Origin: Rivularia sp. T60_A2020_040
GTDB lineage: Bacteria > Cyanobacteriota > Cyanobacteriia > Cyanobacteriales > Nostocaceae
DNA: 64,000 bases
Reading direction: 5' to 3'
Assembly: GCA_015272215.1 (NCBI GenBank)
Contig: JACYMD010000112.1
Coordinates: 1 to 64,000, forward strand
Shown: in pieces, positions 54,717 through 63,903 of the stretch
Numbering within the stretch: position 1 is the first letter of the stretch
Layout of the letters: each line of letters begins with the position of its first letter
Made by a program: the position numbers and the translations under genes
Notes under the pieces: generated by a model
The model's database searches: none
Told to the model about the DNA's origin: nothing
The model's input: the letters and a program-made list of their open reading frames with translations, nothing else

Positions 54717-54756
54717 GTGGGTAAAATAAATTGATTTTGTATGCAAAAGAAATTAA

Positions 54757-56988
54757 TTAAATAGGAATAAATCCGGCTTTTTTGATTAACTCTTTACCTT
54801 CATCTGTTTTCAGCAAATTTGCATAAGCTTTACCCACTTGTTCTGCGATTGGTTCTTTTCTTAAATCGGGTTCTTTACTTGTTAAATCTGTATGTTTGTA
54901 AATCACGTAAATTTTACGAGTTAAATATCTAGGATAATTATTTTTCAACTCTTCTACGTTTATCTGATTATCATTATTTCGTTTTTTCTCTTCTTTACAT
55001 TTATCAGCAGGAATAATTGGTTCTTGGTAAAGAGAAACAAAATTATTTGATGTTTGTCCGATGGGTAATGTTCTAACACTACATTGTGGTACTACTTCTG
55101 GTGCGGATGCATAATAAATTCCACCAATATTTTTCTCTACTTGTTGTAAACCATCTGTTGTACCGTTAACAAGCTGAATATTTTTACCAAGTTGTTCATT
55201 TCCTAAAATTTCATTCACAAAAAATTCGGGTGTGCCTCCTCTACTTGGATTGCGGGAGTAAGCTATTATTGGTAAATTTGGTCCTCCAATTTCTTGCCAA
55301 TTAGTAATTTTGCCAGTATAAATATCTTTGAGATGGGGAATAGTTAAGCCTTTTATCTGAAGTTTGTGATTAACTGCGATCGCAATTCCATCTATAGCTA
55401 CTGCTATATTCCGCAATTCAAAATTGTCTTGTTTTGATTTTGTTTCTGCTTCTGTCAAATGTCGAGAGGACAAGGAAAAATCTAGATTTCCAGATACAAG
55501 TTTATCATTTAATAATACGTTTATACCTTCTCCTGAACCGATAGCACCTTGGAAGGTTAATTTAAAATTGGGATGGGTTTTACGAATTTCTGGTTCTATA
55601 AGTTGCCGAAATGGTTCGGAAGTTGTGCTGCCTCCATAACGGAATGTTCCAGAAGGAACTTTTACTGAACTAAATTTTGTTTCTGTTATTGGTTGTACTT
55701 GTTGTTCTTTGGGAAATAAATTTCCAGCTAAAATAGCTATCCCACCCACAGTTAAACCAATTAAGCCTGTTAATATTAATGGTTTGATATTTGGCTTTTG
55801 TTTTTTATCAGATTGTAAATTATTGAAATTATTTTTATTGAAATTATCCGAATTATCTGGTTTTTCTTGATTAATAACTTTCTCTGGATTCAGTGATTCC
55901 CAAGTTAAGGATTTTAGATTAGATGCCACACAAATTGTCGGTAGCCAAATTGCACCAGGATAATCTAAGTTGAAATGTTCTAGACGTTTGCGGGCTTTAT
56001 TTAAAGCTTGGGAAAGAGATTGATTACGGGTAAATTCTGTAAAAAAGTATTTTAAAAATTCTACTGCTACTCTATCGGGTACGGGTTCACGCATTACAAT
56101 ACAACGGGGTAAACACAGTTCTGCTAGTTGATTAGCTAAACCCAAACCATCGCAGGAATTAAAAATTGCTAACTGTAACCCTCGATCAATAGCTTGTTTT
56201 AAAGCTTCTTTGAATTCTTCAATACTTAAACTATCATTATCATTGAGTTCAATCCACCCAATACAGCCATCTTCTCGACTTCCACTATGTCCGGTAAATA
56301 TAAAAATATGATATCCTTGTTCATCCCACAAGGCATTACATAATTCTTGACGATTGGGTTGCATCAAACAAATAACTTCTGCACCATGTTTTTCTAACTC
56401 TTTGATTACTTGTAAATCATCTTTTGTATTAATACCGTCGCTTCTACCAACCGTAACTAAAACTCTAATTTTTGAACTTGTTGGCAGTATATTACTTATC
56501 TTTCTAGATGTACTTTTACCAGCATTTAAAGCAATTTCAACTTGGGGATAGTGTTCCTCAAATAAATTCCACTCTTGCCAAGGAAGACGACGTAAATTAA
56601 CATCTTTAGCATCAATTATGACGCGAACTTCTTCATTTGTATGAAGAAGTTCTTGCGCGATCGCGATTAATTTATCTCGCACGGGAAGCCATCTGCTATC
56701 GCCGGAATTAAGCCATTGATTCAGACTTTCCTTAACCGATTTTACACAATCAGTACTGGAATATTTTGTCACGGTTTTGGGAGTAATCCGCATCCCCGGT
56801 GATGGTGCAATATAAGAACGCACTGCATCAATTTGACGATAAGCTAATTGCCAATTATTAAAAGATGATTCTAATTCTGCTGGAAGTACAGGCAAAAATC
56901 CTTCGGCTTCAATATTTAATTGCTGTGCGGTTAAATCTACTTGAAATCCTTGTTTACTTTCCCTTATTTTCAGCTTGACAATCGCCAT
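54757..56988 (-). CDS. CHAT protease - transmembrane - PstS-like binding domain fusion
   Basis: 743 residues with three parts. The N-terminus (about 1-360) ends in a CHAT caspase-like peptidase: His234 in FIFTGHSGSRE and Cys279 in LAIFNSCDGLGLA, plus the usual VMREPVPDRVAVEFLKYFF and HFNLDYPGAIWLP. A polar linker is followed by one helix (403-422, PLILTGLIGLTVGGIAILAG). The rest (440-743) resembles the phosphate-binding PstS family: SGTFRYGGSTTSEPFRQL, FQGAIGSGEGIN, SSRHLTEAE and YSRNPSRGGTPEFFVN. So a cytoplasmic protease seems tied to an extracytoplasmic ligand sensor. It is the last gene of a three-gene operon, 27 bp after DUF1822. Confidence 0.88.
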   Translation of the reverse strand: MAIVKLKIRESKQGFQVDLTAQQLNIEAEGFLPVLPAELESSFNNWQLAYRQIDAVRSYIAPSPGMRITPKTVTKYSSTDCVKSVKESLNQWLNSGDSRWLPVRDKLIAIAQELLHTNEEVRVIIDAKDVNLRRLPWQEWNLFEEHYPQVEIALNAGKSTSRKISNILPTSSKIRVLVTVGRSDGINTKDDLQVIKELEKHGAEVICLMQPNRQELCNALWDEQGYHIFIFTGHSGSREDGCIGWIELNDNDSLSIEEFKEALKQAIDRGLQLAIFNSCDGLGLANQLAELCLPRCIVMREPVPDRVAVEFLKYFFTEFTRNQSLSQALNKARKRLEHFNLDYPGAIWLPTICVASNLKSLTWESLNPEKVINQEKPDNSDNFNKNNFNNLQSDKKQKPNIKPLILTGLIGLTVGGIAILAGNLFPKEQQVQPITETKFSSVKVPSGTFRYGGSTTSEPFRQLIEPEIRKTHPNFKLTFQGAIGSGEGINVLLNDKLVSGNLDFSLSSRHLTEAETKSKQDNFELRNIAVAIDGIAIAVNHKLQIKGLTIPHLKDIYTGKITNWQEIGGPNLPIIAYSRNPSRGGTPEFFVNEILGNEQLGKNIQLVNGTTDGLQQVEKNIGGIYYASAPEVVPQCSVRTLPIGQTSNNFVSLYQEPIIPADKCKEEKKRNNDNQINVEELKNNYPRYLTRKIYVIYKHTDLTSKEPDLRKEPIAEQVGKAYANLLKTDEGKELIKKAGFIPI

Positions 56989-57015
56989 AATATTTTACCT
57001 ATTACTTCGATGCAT

Positions 57016-57930
57016 TCAAACAACAAACTCTTCGGTAAGACTTGTTTCTCCTAACTTTAGTTCCACCCTAAATCTTTCTTCATGCTGACAACTAAATTCA
57101 AGCTGTATCCAATCATTAGCAGTTTCTGCTTGAGTTTGCATACAAGCATTTCCCGATTCATCCAAAATAGTCAATTGCAAATTTTCGGGTAAATAAATGA
57201 CATTTTCTGCTGGATAAACCCGCAAACGAATATCAAAAACCTCACTATTTGTTGGTGTTAATCCTATTAATAAGACTATCTTTTTCCCAACATTAATTAC
57301 CTTTGCACGGCTAATCGAATTTGTTTGAGAATCTGTATTTTGACGGGTAATCGTCGCAGCACTCCGAAAATTACCAGCTAACACTAACTCTGGAGATTGC
57401 CAATCTTGATTAAATATTCCTTCCAACCATTGACACAAAGTTACCAGATTTTTGCGTTGATTGATAGTGTCAATTAAGACATTTAGAGAATGCAATCGAC
57501 TGACTTCAATTATTTCCGATTGTGCAATGATTGCTGCTGGGACAAATCCTAATATTTCCACAAAATCTAATTGTTTTGTGAGCCTAACCGCAACATAACC
57601 AATTCTTTCTTGGGTTACTTCTTGGGGTAAAATTACAGCATTTTCACCTGGTAATACCGGACGACATTCTATTCTACCAACATTGGGTAACATCAAATCG
57701 GCAATATCAAAAAATGTTCTGATACTCCAATTCCAGCTATCACTTTGATGCAATGCTGTTTCTATATTTAACCATTTCAAATAATTATGAACAGCATAAA
57801 CTGCTAAAGTATTGAAATAGACTTGTTTGCCCTTTTCTACAGAATCTTGCTCCCCAGCAAATTTTTCTGCACAACGATGAGCATCTTTCCCCAGAGGAAC
57901 CCGTAAATAATTTGGTTGTGTGCTGTTCAT
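57016..57930 (-). CDS. DUF1822 family protein
   Basis: 304 residues, soluble. Typical DUF1822 features are an N-terminal helix ending in RVPLGKDAHRCAEKF, NTLAVYAVHNYLKWLNIETAL, and a beta-rich C-terminal half with LLIGLTPTNSEVFDIRLRVYPA and YLPENLQLTILDESG. The family occurs almost only in cyanobacteria; no activity is known. Its start codon overlaps the stop of the sigma-like gene by one base (TAATG), and the CHAT gene follows, so this is the middle gene of a coupled operon. I infer an adaptor or regulatory role. Confidence 0.8.
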   Translation of the reverse strand: MNSTQPNYLRVPLGKDAHRCAEKFAGEQDSVEKGKQVYFNTLAVYAVHNYLKWLNIETALHQSDSWNWSIRTFFDIADLMLPNVGRIECRPVLPGENAVILPQEVTQERIGYVAVRLTKQLDFVEILGFVPAAIIAQSEIIEVSRLHSLNVLIDTINQRKNLVTLCQWLEGIFNQDWQSPELVLAGNFRSAATITRQNTDSQTNSISRAKVINVGKKIVLLIGLTPTNSEVFDIRLRVYPAENVIYLPENLQLTILDESGNACMQTQAETANDWIQLEFSCQHEERFRVELKLGETSLTEEFVV

Positions 57931-58622
57931 TAATCAATCCTTAAATTTACACCAATTTCTTTAAGTAAAGGTAAGCATTTTTTTTTCCAATGAGAATATA
58001 GAGTTTGATTGCTTACATTAAATTCTCTGGCAATATCGGCAATTTTATGAGACGGATTTGCTAGTAATAAGCGTTTTGCTAACAATTGACAGTGACAATC
58101 TGTATTAACCCTGGTATAACAGCGTCTCAACTGCTGGTTTTCATCTTGTTCGATAAATTGGATAATTCTTGTTCCCCAAGTTTCGCGATTGCGCTGTTGA
58201 ATTTCGGCAATTTTGATATCGAGCAGGTCTAAGGTTATACTAGAAAACTGTGGATCTGGAAGCATATCCAATCGGGTTACTTCTTTACCTTCATCCTTCC
58301 CTATTGGTTTATCTAAACTAATTGTATAGTTACCGTCGGCAATAAATAAATCTTTAACGCGCCATTTCAGATAACCGTTAATCCATTTAACTAAACTTTT
58401 TTGTACACTTTCCTCTGTATTGACTTGAAATTTATCAATATTTCGACAAAACCATTCCCATGTTTGATTCAATGCTTCTAAATAATCTCGATGATAAGAT
58501 TTGTAAATACCAGGAAGTTGTTGAACAATTATCAGCAAGTTATTTAAAGCTTTTTGCCTTTCTGGAGTACCCACTTCATAACAACACACTTTCTTAATAA
58601 GTTTTTCAAGTTGTTCATCCAC
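57930..58622 (-). CDS. Sigma-factor-like regulator (short sigma-70 family)
   Basis: 230 residues from a GTG preceded by GGGGAG and AGGAG. Residues ~45-95 (YLEALNQTWEWFCRNIDKF ... VKWINGYLKWRVKDLF) resemble sigma region 2 and residues 190-222 (SHKIADIAREFNVSNQTLYS, HWKKKCLPLL) are a helix-turn-helix like region 4. The middle (WGTRIIQFIEQDENQQLRRCY) is specific to the family, with a Cys/His cluster NTDCHCQLL. It heads the sigma-DUF1822-CHAT operon and may direct transcription of it or of its targets. Classification as a true sigma factor needs proof. Confidence 0.75.
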   Translation of the reverse strand: MDEQLEKLIKKVCCYEVGTPERQKALNNLLIIVQQLPGIYKSYHRDYLEALNQTWEWFCRNIDKFQVNTEESVQKSLVKWINGYLKWRVKDLFIADGNYTISLDKPIGKDEGKEVTRLDMLPDPQFSSITLDLLDIKIAEIQQRNRETWGTRIIQFIEQDENQQLRRCYTRVNTDCHCQLLAKRLLLANPSHKIADIAREFNVSNQTLYSHWKKKCLPLLKEIGVNLRID

Positions 58623-58785
58623 TCCTATTTTCTCCCCAATCTTTTATTAATAAAAAAGCTTATTTTCACCGCTGCATCCTACCTGGAATATTAATTAATC
58701 AATTGTCATATAAATTATTTAGATAATTTTGTTTAATTATTTTAAGTATTTTTTGATTAAAAAGGTACTATATAACGGTTTTCAC
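58623..58785. other. Promoter region of the sigma/DUF1822/CHAT operon
   Basis: About 160 AT-rich bases with several AATTATTTAGAT-type words; no promoter can be chosen with confidence. The ribosome sites GGGGAG and AGGAG lie at its operon-proximal end. Confidence 0.35.
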
Positions 58786-58882
58786 TTGGGTGCAATACAA
58801 ATTTTAACCTCACCCCGCCCTCTTAACCCCTCTCCTTTTTAAGGAGAGGGGAAGGGGGTGAGGTTTTAATGTATTGGACTCA
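58786..58882. mobile_element. 97-bp inverted-repeat element, GGTGAGGTTTT family, copy 2
   Basis: TTGGGTGCAATACA...TTTTAACCTCACCCC at the left, GGGGGTGAGGTTTTAATGTATTGG then ACTCAA at the right, with CCCCTCTCC/GGAGAGGGG at the tip. The core is shared with 40490-40609. No coding capacity. Confidence 0.7.
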
Positions 58883-58989
58883 ACTGAAATTTGCTATATT
58901 TATAGTAATATTTTTTGATTTCGGGATGGTTAATTCAAGGTTAAGCCTGCTTAGATTAATCTTAAATATGCAAGATATAACGTAATCAC

Positions 58990-59054
58990 AGAAGTTGGGT
59001 TTTTAAAAGCTTTTATCCGTAACACAAAAAAACATTAATAAAAACCGGACTTCT
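58990..59054. repeat. 65-bp AGAAGTCGGG-family palindrome (divergent arms)
   Basis: Left arm AGAAGTTGGGTTTTT, right arm AAAAACCGGACTTCT; 65 bp overall. It follows the ccmS-like gene's stop codon by 10 bp on the minus strand. Confidence 0.75.
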
Positions 59055-59063
59055 TACCCCAGA

Positions 59064-59501
59064 TTAGGAATTATCAACCACCTGTTCACTCATCCGTAGT
59101 TCCAACAAATCCAATAACCCATTCACATCAGAATTAAGTTGTGTAAAACAAACAGGTGGTGAAATTTCTGGTTGAAAATAAATTAACTTAATCTGTTCTT
59201 TACCGATACCTATCATTAAAACTTCTGTTTCAGGTTTATAACTATCTATTAAACCCAAAAGTTCTTGAAGCTTATGATCAACATTATCATTAAATTTCTC
59301 AATTGCTTCTGAGGGACAATAGACAAAATGCGGCTTTGGTTGTAAATCAATACCAATAGTACCTTTACTATGACCATTTTCCTGCCAAAGTCCCCAGGAA
59401 AGTGCTGCTAATTCCTGTTGATGTGCTTTGACAAATTTATCTAACCTGTGCAACCATTTGGGTTGGATTATATCCGATTGAGTACTACCAAACATCATCA
59501 C
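59064..59501 (-). CDS. ccmS: Probable beta-carboxysome assembly chaperone CcmS
   Basis: 145 residues, soluble. The N-terminal helix WLHRLDKFVKAHQQELAALS, the strand GTIGIDLQPKPHFVYCP, then LQELLGLIDSYKPETEVLMI and IKLIYFQPEISPPVCFTQL match the family I know as the carboxysome assembly chaperone CcmS, which binds the C-terminus of shell protein CcmK1. The identification is from memory of family sequences; ccm genes are not in this window. Three consecutive Met codons make the exact start uncertain. Alternative: a conserved cyanobacterial hypothetical of the same fold. Confidence 0.65.
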   Translation of the reverse strand: MMMFGSTQSDIIQPKWLHRLDKFVKAHQQELAALSWGLWQENGHSKGTIGIDLQPKPHFVYCPSEAIEKFNDNVDHKLQELLGLIDSYKPETEVLMIGIGKEQIKLIYFQPEISPPVCFTQLNSDVNGLLDLLELRMSEQVVDNS

Positions 59502-59587
59502 ATTTCTAAATAAGCAATTAAATTCATCATCTCATATAAAAGCCCCATATAGAACAGACAATCTAAGGTAAACCTCTCCTTCTTTCC

Positions 59588-60493
59588 TTACTTTGTGTTC
59601 TCTGCGTCTCTGCGGTTATTTAATAAATAATCATTCTCTGGCAAACTAATAGTTTGCGGTGTCGGTGGTTTGAGATGTATTCTCATCCGAATCAGTAGAA
59701 ATGTCATGGGAATACTCAATATAAAACCAATTACAATCAAAAACATCCAGATAAAATACCAGACAAAAAATTCTTCAAATCCGGTAATTTCGTAAAAGAA
59801 GCGATTATTTGCGATTAATTCCGGAGTTGATTTGTTGTCGGAAAATTTAAACAAGAATTCGTAATATGGATAATGGTTATTACTAACTTGTCCGCCATTT
59901 GCTGCTAAAAATAATAATGACTGATTATTATTATCTTCAGCTTCAATGACTATACCTTCAAGCCGCTTCCCATCTCCTTTTGATATCAAATCACCGCTAG
60001 CTTTATCCGATACTAATTCACCCTTGTATCCCGGTTCTCCTTGATATAAAAGTTCAGTTGCTTCCAAATAATTATATAAATAATTTAATTTATCGGGAGA
60101 AATATAAGGAGTTTTTGTAGACAACTTTCCTTGTTTATTTAAAGATAAAATAATTCGAGTATGATCGCAATATTCTGTATTACATTTTCCCGTACCGCAA
60201 TTATTTTGAGGATTTTCAATACCCGATTGTATTTCTTCTATACAGGAATTTGAAGTATCAATTTTAAAAATTCTGCTCCCATCATTTCTTTTGATGCTCG
60301 AAACGGGAGTAATTGAAAGGATTTTATCGAATTCTTTAACTTGATTCGGTAATTCCGGAGGATTGAAATAATATCCCCAATAATACTTAGAAATAGATAT
60401 AGAAGCTAAAAAGCCAACGAAAACACTACTACCAAAAGTCAGTAGAAATGTTAATATAATCCACAATGATTTAGGATGATTATTATTCTTCAT
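59588..60493 (-). CDS. Membrane protein of unknown function with repeat-derived C-terminus
   Basis: 301 residues. Two membrane segments, near residues 9-33 and about 240-268, surround an extracytoplasmic-type domain containing Cys-rich NNCGTGKCNTEYCDHTR. There is no recognised family. The C-terminal residues NNRRDAENTK are encoded by the dispersed repeat ACCGCAGAGACGCAGAGAAC, so the original end was probably replaced when the repeat arrived. Confidence 0.55.
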   Translation of the reverse strand: MKNNNHPKSLWIILTFLLTFGSSVFVGFLASISISKYYWGYYFNPPELPNQVKEFDKILSITPVSSIKRNDGSRIFKIDTSNSCIEEIQSGIENPQNNCGTGKCNTEYCDHTRIILSLNKQGKLSTKTPYISPDKLNYLYNYLEATELLYQGEPGYKGELVSDKASGDLISKGDGKRLEGIVIEAEDNNNQSLLFLAANGGQVSNNHYPYYEFLFKFSDNKSTPELIANNRFFYEITGFEEFFVWYFIWMFLIVIGFILSIPMTFLLIRMRIHLKPPTPQTISLPENDYLLNNRRDAENTK

Positions 60494-60614
60494 CAGTAGA
60501 AATAACTAATTAACTGAAAACACTGTTATAACTACTAATAGTGTTTCGATCAAGTTGGCTTTGATCCGGAATAAATTATCAGTTATCATCCAGCGTAATG
60601 TATCATGATGACTA

Positions 60615-62435
60615 CTAACTATTAACTGATTTTAAACCAGATTGTACGCGCCATAAACTTGCATAAATACCGTTATGTTCCAATAATTCTTCGTGAGTTC
60701 CAGATTCGACAATTTCACCGTATTCTACAACATATATGCGGTTTGCATTGCGAATTGTGGATAAACGATGCGCGATCGCAATGGTAGTTCTATCGACGGT
60801 AATTCGTTCTAAAGAGCGAGCGATAGCGGCTTCTGTTTCATTATCTACCGCTGAGGTAGCTTCGTCTAAGATTAATATGGGGGGATTTTTCAATATTGCT
60901 CTGGCGATGGCAATTCTTTGTCTTTGTCCCCCGGATAATTTTTGTCCGCGTTCACCGACAATTGTTTGATAACCTTGGGGTAACTGCATGATAAATTCGT
61001 GAGCTTCAGCAACTTTAGCGGCTGTGATAATTTCTCTATCGTTAGCGTTAAAGGTTCCGTAAGCGATATTTTCGGCTACCGTACCATGAAACAAAAATAC
61101 ATCTTGACTTACTAAGCCGATACAGCGACGTAAATCTTGAAGATTGATATCTTTTAAATCAATATTATCAACAGTAATTGTTCCGGAAGTTATTTCATAA
61201 AATCGCAGCAATAATTTAACTAAAGTGCTTTTACCAGAACCTGTAGAACCGACAATAGCAATAGTTGTTCCTGCGGGTATTTTTAGAGATAAATTTTTAA
61301 TTACCGGCTGTCTATCTTGATAAGCAAAAGTAACATGATTAAATGCAATTTCGCCGCGTACTTTTTCAATGGGCAAACCGATATTTCCGGGATAAATTGT
61401 AATTTTAGTATCCAACAAATTCATCACGCGATTAGTAGAAGCCATTGCCCGTTGATATAAATCAAAAGTTTGTCCTAATCTAGTTAAAGGCCAAAGTAAC
61501 CGTTGAGTTAAAAATACTAAAACACTGTAAGTTCCCACAGTCATATTACCGTTAACTGCCGACATTCCACCGAATAGTAACAGCGACGTGAACCCAATTA
61601 AAATTAGCATTCTAATTAAAGGTACAAAAGCAGCAGAAAGTTTAATTGCTTTAGCATTACTTTGACGATAAGCATTACTATCTGATGCTAAACGTTGACT
61701 TTCATACTCTTCCGCAGTAAAACTTTTAATAGTAGTAATACCGCTCAAATTATTAGACAAACGAGAATTAAGAAAACTCAACTTTTCGCGGACATCAGCG
61801 TAACGGGGTTCAAGCAAATCTTGATAAGCAAACGTTCCCCAGAGAATAAACGGAATCGGTAAAATCGTCATCCAAGCCACATTCGGAGCTAAAATAAAGA
61901 AGGCAGCGCCGAGGATGATAATAGTTGTGGCAGTTTGCAATATATCATTAGCTCCCACATCTAAAAAACGCTCTAATTGGTTGATATCATCGCTGAGAAT
62001 AGACATCAAACCTCCGGTACTGCGTTCTTCAAAATAAGCTAATTCCAAATTTTGTAAATGATTATAGGCATCCAAACGCAAATCATGTTGAATACTCTGG
62101 GCTAAATTACGCCATAGAGTTTCCAAAGCATACTCAAAAATGGATTCCAGTACCCAAATAACCACCGTGAGCAAAGAAAGTATTAAAAATTGCCAAAAAA
62201 TATCTGTGATACCCCAACTAGCAATGATAGAATCTTTCTGTTTGACAACAACATCAACAGCAAAACCGATTAAAACTGGAGGTGCCAAGTCAAATAACTT
62301 ATTGAGAATAGAACAAATCACCGCGAGTCGGATTTTTTTGCGATAATCTTGTCCGTAATCAAGCAAGCGTTTCAAAGGATGCGCTGAATTCCGAAGCTGT
62401 TTTTGCGAGCGACTGGATTGAAGTACTTGAGCCAC
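60615..62435 (-). CDS. ABC exporter (fused permease and ATPase), MdlB/MsbA type
   Basis: 606 residues from a GTG. The N-terminal ~330 form a six-helix exporter permease ([50 protein letters not shown]). The nucleotide-binding part has Walker [11 protein letters not shown]-loop VSQDVFLF, signature [14 protein letters not shown], Walker [13 protein letters not shown] and the H-loop AIAHRLSTI. Half-transporters of this kind dimerise to export lipids, drugs or peptides; the substrate is not known. No accessory gene lies beside it. Confidence 0.92.
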   Translation of the reverse strand: MAQVLQSSRSQKQLRNSAHPLKRLLDYGQDYRKKIRLAVICSILNKLFDLAPPVLIGFAVDVVVKQKDSIIASWGITDIFWQFLILSLLTVVIWVLESIFEYALETLWRNLAQSIQHDLRLDAYNHLQNLELAYFEERSTGGLMSILSDDINQLERFLDVGANDILQTATTIIILGAAFFILAPNVAWMTILPIPFILWGTFAYQDLLEPRYADVREKLSFLNSRLSNNLSGITTIKSFTAEEYESQRLASDSNAYRQSNAKAIKLSAAFVPLIRMLILIGFTSLLLFGGMSAVNGNMTVGTYSVLVFLTQRLLWPLTRLGQTFDLYQRAMASTNRVMNLLDTKITIYPGNIGLPIEKVRGEIAFNHVTFAYQDRQPVIKNLSLKIPAGTTIAIVGSTGSGKSTLVKLLLRFYEITSGTITVDNIDLKDINLQDLRRCIGLVSQDVFLFHGTVAENIAYGTFNANDREIITAAKVAEAHEFIMQLPQGYQTIVGERGQKLSGGQRQRIAIARAILKNPPILILDEATSAVDNETEAAIARSLERITVDRTTIAIAHRLSTIRNANRIYVVEYGEIVESGTHEELLEHNGIYASLWRVQSGLKSVNS

Positions 62436-62566
62436 AATATGAAGGTAAATGCGTGAAATTTATCTTATCACGTTTGCGAGACTTCAAATATCCGTCAAAT
62501 CAATTATCAATCGATTTGTAGATTAATTTTGACCGAAATAATTCACAATATAAAAGGAGCATTAAA

Positions 62567-63409
62567 TTGAAAAGTCAACAATTAGGCAGTTGGCAATCCG
62601 CAGTTGCAGGAATTTTGGTAGCAATAGTTGTTGTTTTTAGCCTGAATTCATTTGTAATTATTAATCCTGGTCAAGCCGGAGTTTTGAGTATATTAGGAAA
62701 AGCTCAAGATGGTGCTTTACTCGAAGGCATTCATTTTAAACCACCAGTAATTTCTAATGTAGATATATACGATGTCACAGTCCAAAAATACGAAATACCT
62801 GCCCAAAGTTCTACCAAAGATTTGCAGGAATTAACGGCAAAATTTGCAATTAACTTTCGTATAGATTCCATAGAAGTTGTTGATATTAGAAGAAAACAAG
62901 GAAGTTTAGAAAATATCGTCTCGAAAATTATTGCCCCCCAAACTCAGGAATCTTTCAAAGTTGCAGCAGCAAGAAGAACCGTAGAAGAAGCAATTACCAA
63001 AAGAGACGAGTTGAAAAATGACTTTGATAATGCCCTAGGGCAGCGTTTGGAAAAATATGGAATAATCGTCTTAGATACCAGCGTCATTGACTTAACTTTC
63101 TCCCCCGAATTTGCCAAAGCTGTTGAAGAAAAGCAAATTGCTGAACAGCGTTCCCAAAGAGCGGTTTACGTAGCCGCAGAAGCTGAACAAGAAGCATTTG
63201 CGGATATTAATCGTGCTAGAGGTAGAGCAGAAGCACAAAAACTTTTAGCTGAAACTTTAAAAGCTCAAGGTGGACAATTAGTATTACAAAAAGAAGCTAT
63301 TGAAGCCTGGAGAAATGGTGGTTCTCAAATGCCGAAAGTTTTAGTCATGGGGAATGAGTCCAAAGGTGGTGTGCCATTTTTGTTTAATTTGAGTAACATA
63401 CAAGATTAA
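62567..63409 (+). CDS. Prohibitin/SPFH domain membrane protein
   Basis: 280 residues. A TTG start is used: AAGGAG (62554-62559) lies 7 bp before it and no ATG fits. One N-terminal membrane helix (AVAGILVAIVVVFSLNSFVI) is followed by an SPFH/band-7 domain (NPGQAGVLSILGKAQDGALL, ELTAKFAINFRID, SLENIVSKIIAPQTQESFKV) and a coiled coil (VEEKQIAEQRSQRAVYVAAE). It matches cyanobacterial prohibitin-like proteins, which form large ring complexes in the plasma or thylakoid membrane and are linked to membrane protein quality control. Confidence 0.9.
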   Translation: MKSQQLGSWQSAVAGILVAIVVVFSLNSFVIINPGQAGVLSILGKAQDGALLEGIHFKPPVISNVDIYDVTVQKYEIPAQSSTKDLQELTAKFAINFRIDSIEVVDIRRKQGSLENIVSKIIAPQTQESFKVAAARRTVEEAITKRDELKNDFDNALGQRLEKYGIIVLDTSVIDLTFSPEFAKAVEEKQIAEQRSQRAVYVAAEAEQEAFADINRARGRAEAQKLLAETLKAQGGQLVLQKEAIEAWRNGGSQMPKVLVMGNESKGGVPFLFNLSNIQD

Positions 63410-63486
63410 TCCTACTCTAAATTTTTGGTAGAGTATAGGCTCTACATCATACGAAGTAAAAACCTAGTAGATTCCTTTTTAGGCTT

Positions 63487-63903
63487 ATGACAAGCAAACC
63501 CCAAACCCAAATCACGGTTGAAGAAGCCAAGAAAATCTTGAGCAAATACGACTTCGTTGATATTGCAGCAAAACTAAAGTCATCGGAAAAAATTTTAGTC
63601 CGTCAAGCTTTGACTTTACTTGCAAGCCTCTGCGATTATCAAATATTAGGTATTTCTGCTGATACTACTGAACAAGGAATCAAAGCAATGGAAAGTTATT
63701 CTCAAGCTTTGGGATATCAGCCTCCGAGTAATTTACCATTAATTGATGGTCCAGTTTATATCAAGTTAAATGGTAAAAATGGCTTGTGTTACATTGATTC
63801 CTATTTGGGACATCATCGTGGGGTTTTAGTTTCTTGTCAGTCTTCTTCGGAAGGTGGAATGAATCATATGTACGGACATTTACCTTTAGATTTATTCGAT
63901 TAA
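63487..63903 (+). CDS. DUF1824 family protein
   Basis: 138 residues, soluble. Visible are LVRQALTLLASLCDYQILGI, PVYIKLNGKNGLCYIDSYLG and HRGVLVSCQSSSEGGMNHMY with PLDLFD at the end, the pattern of the cyanobacterial DUF1824 family. Function unknown. It lies 77 bp after the prohibitin gene on the same strand. Confidence 0.8.
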   Translation: MTSKPQTQITVEEAKKILSKYDFVDIAAKLKSSEKILVRQALTLLASLCDYQILGISADTTEQGIKAMESYSQALGYQPPSNLPLIDGPVYIKLNGKNGLCYIDSYLGHHRGVLVSCQSSSEGGMNHMYGHLPLDLFD

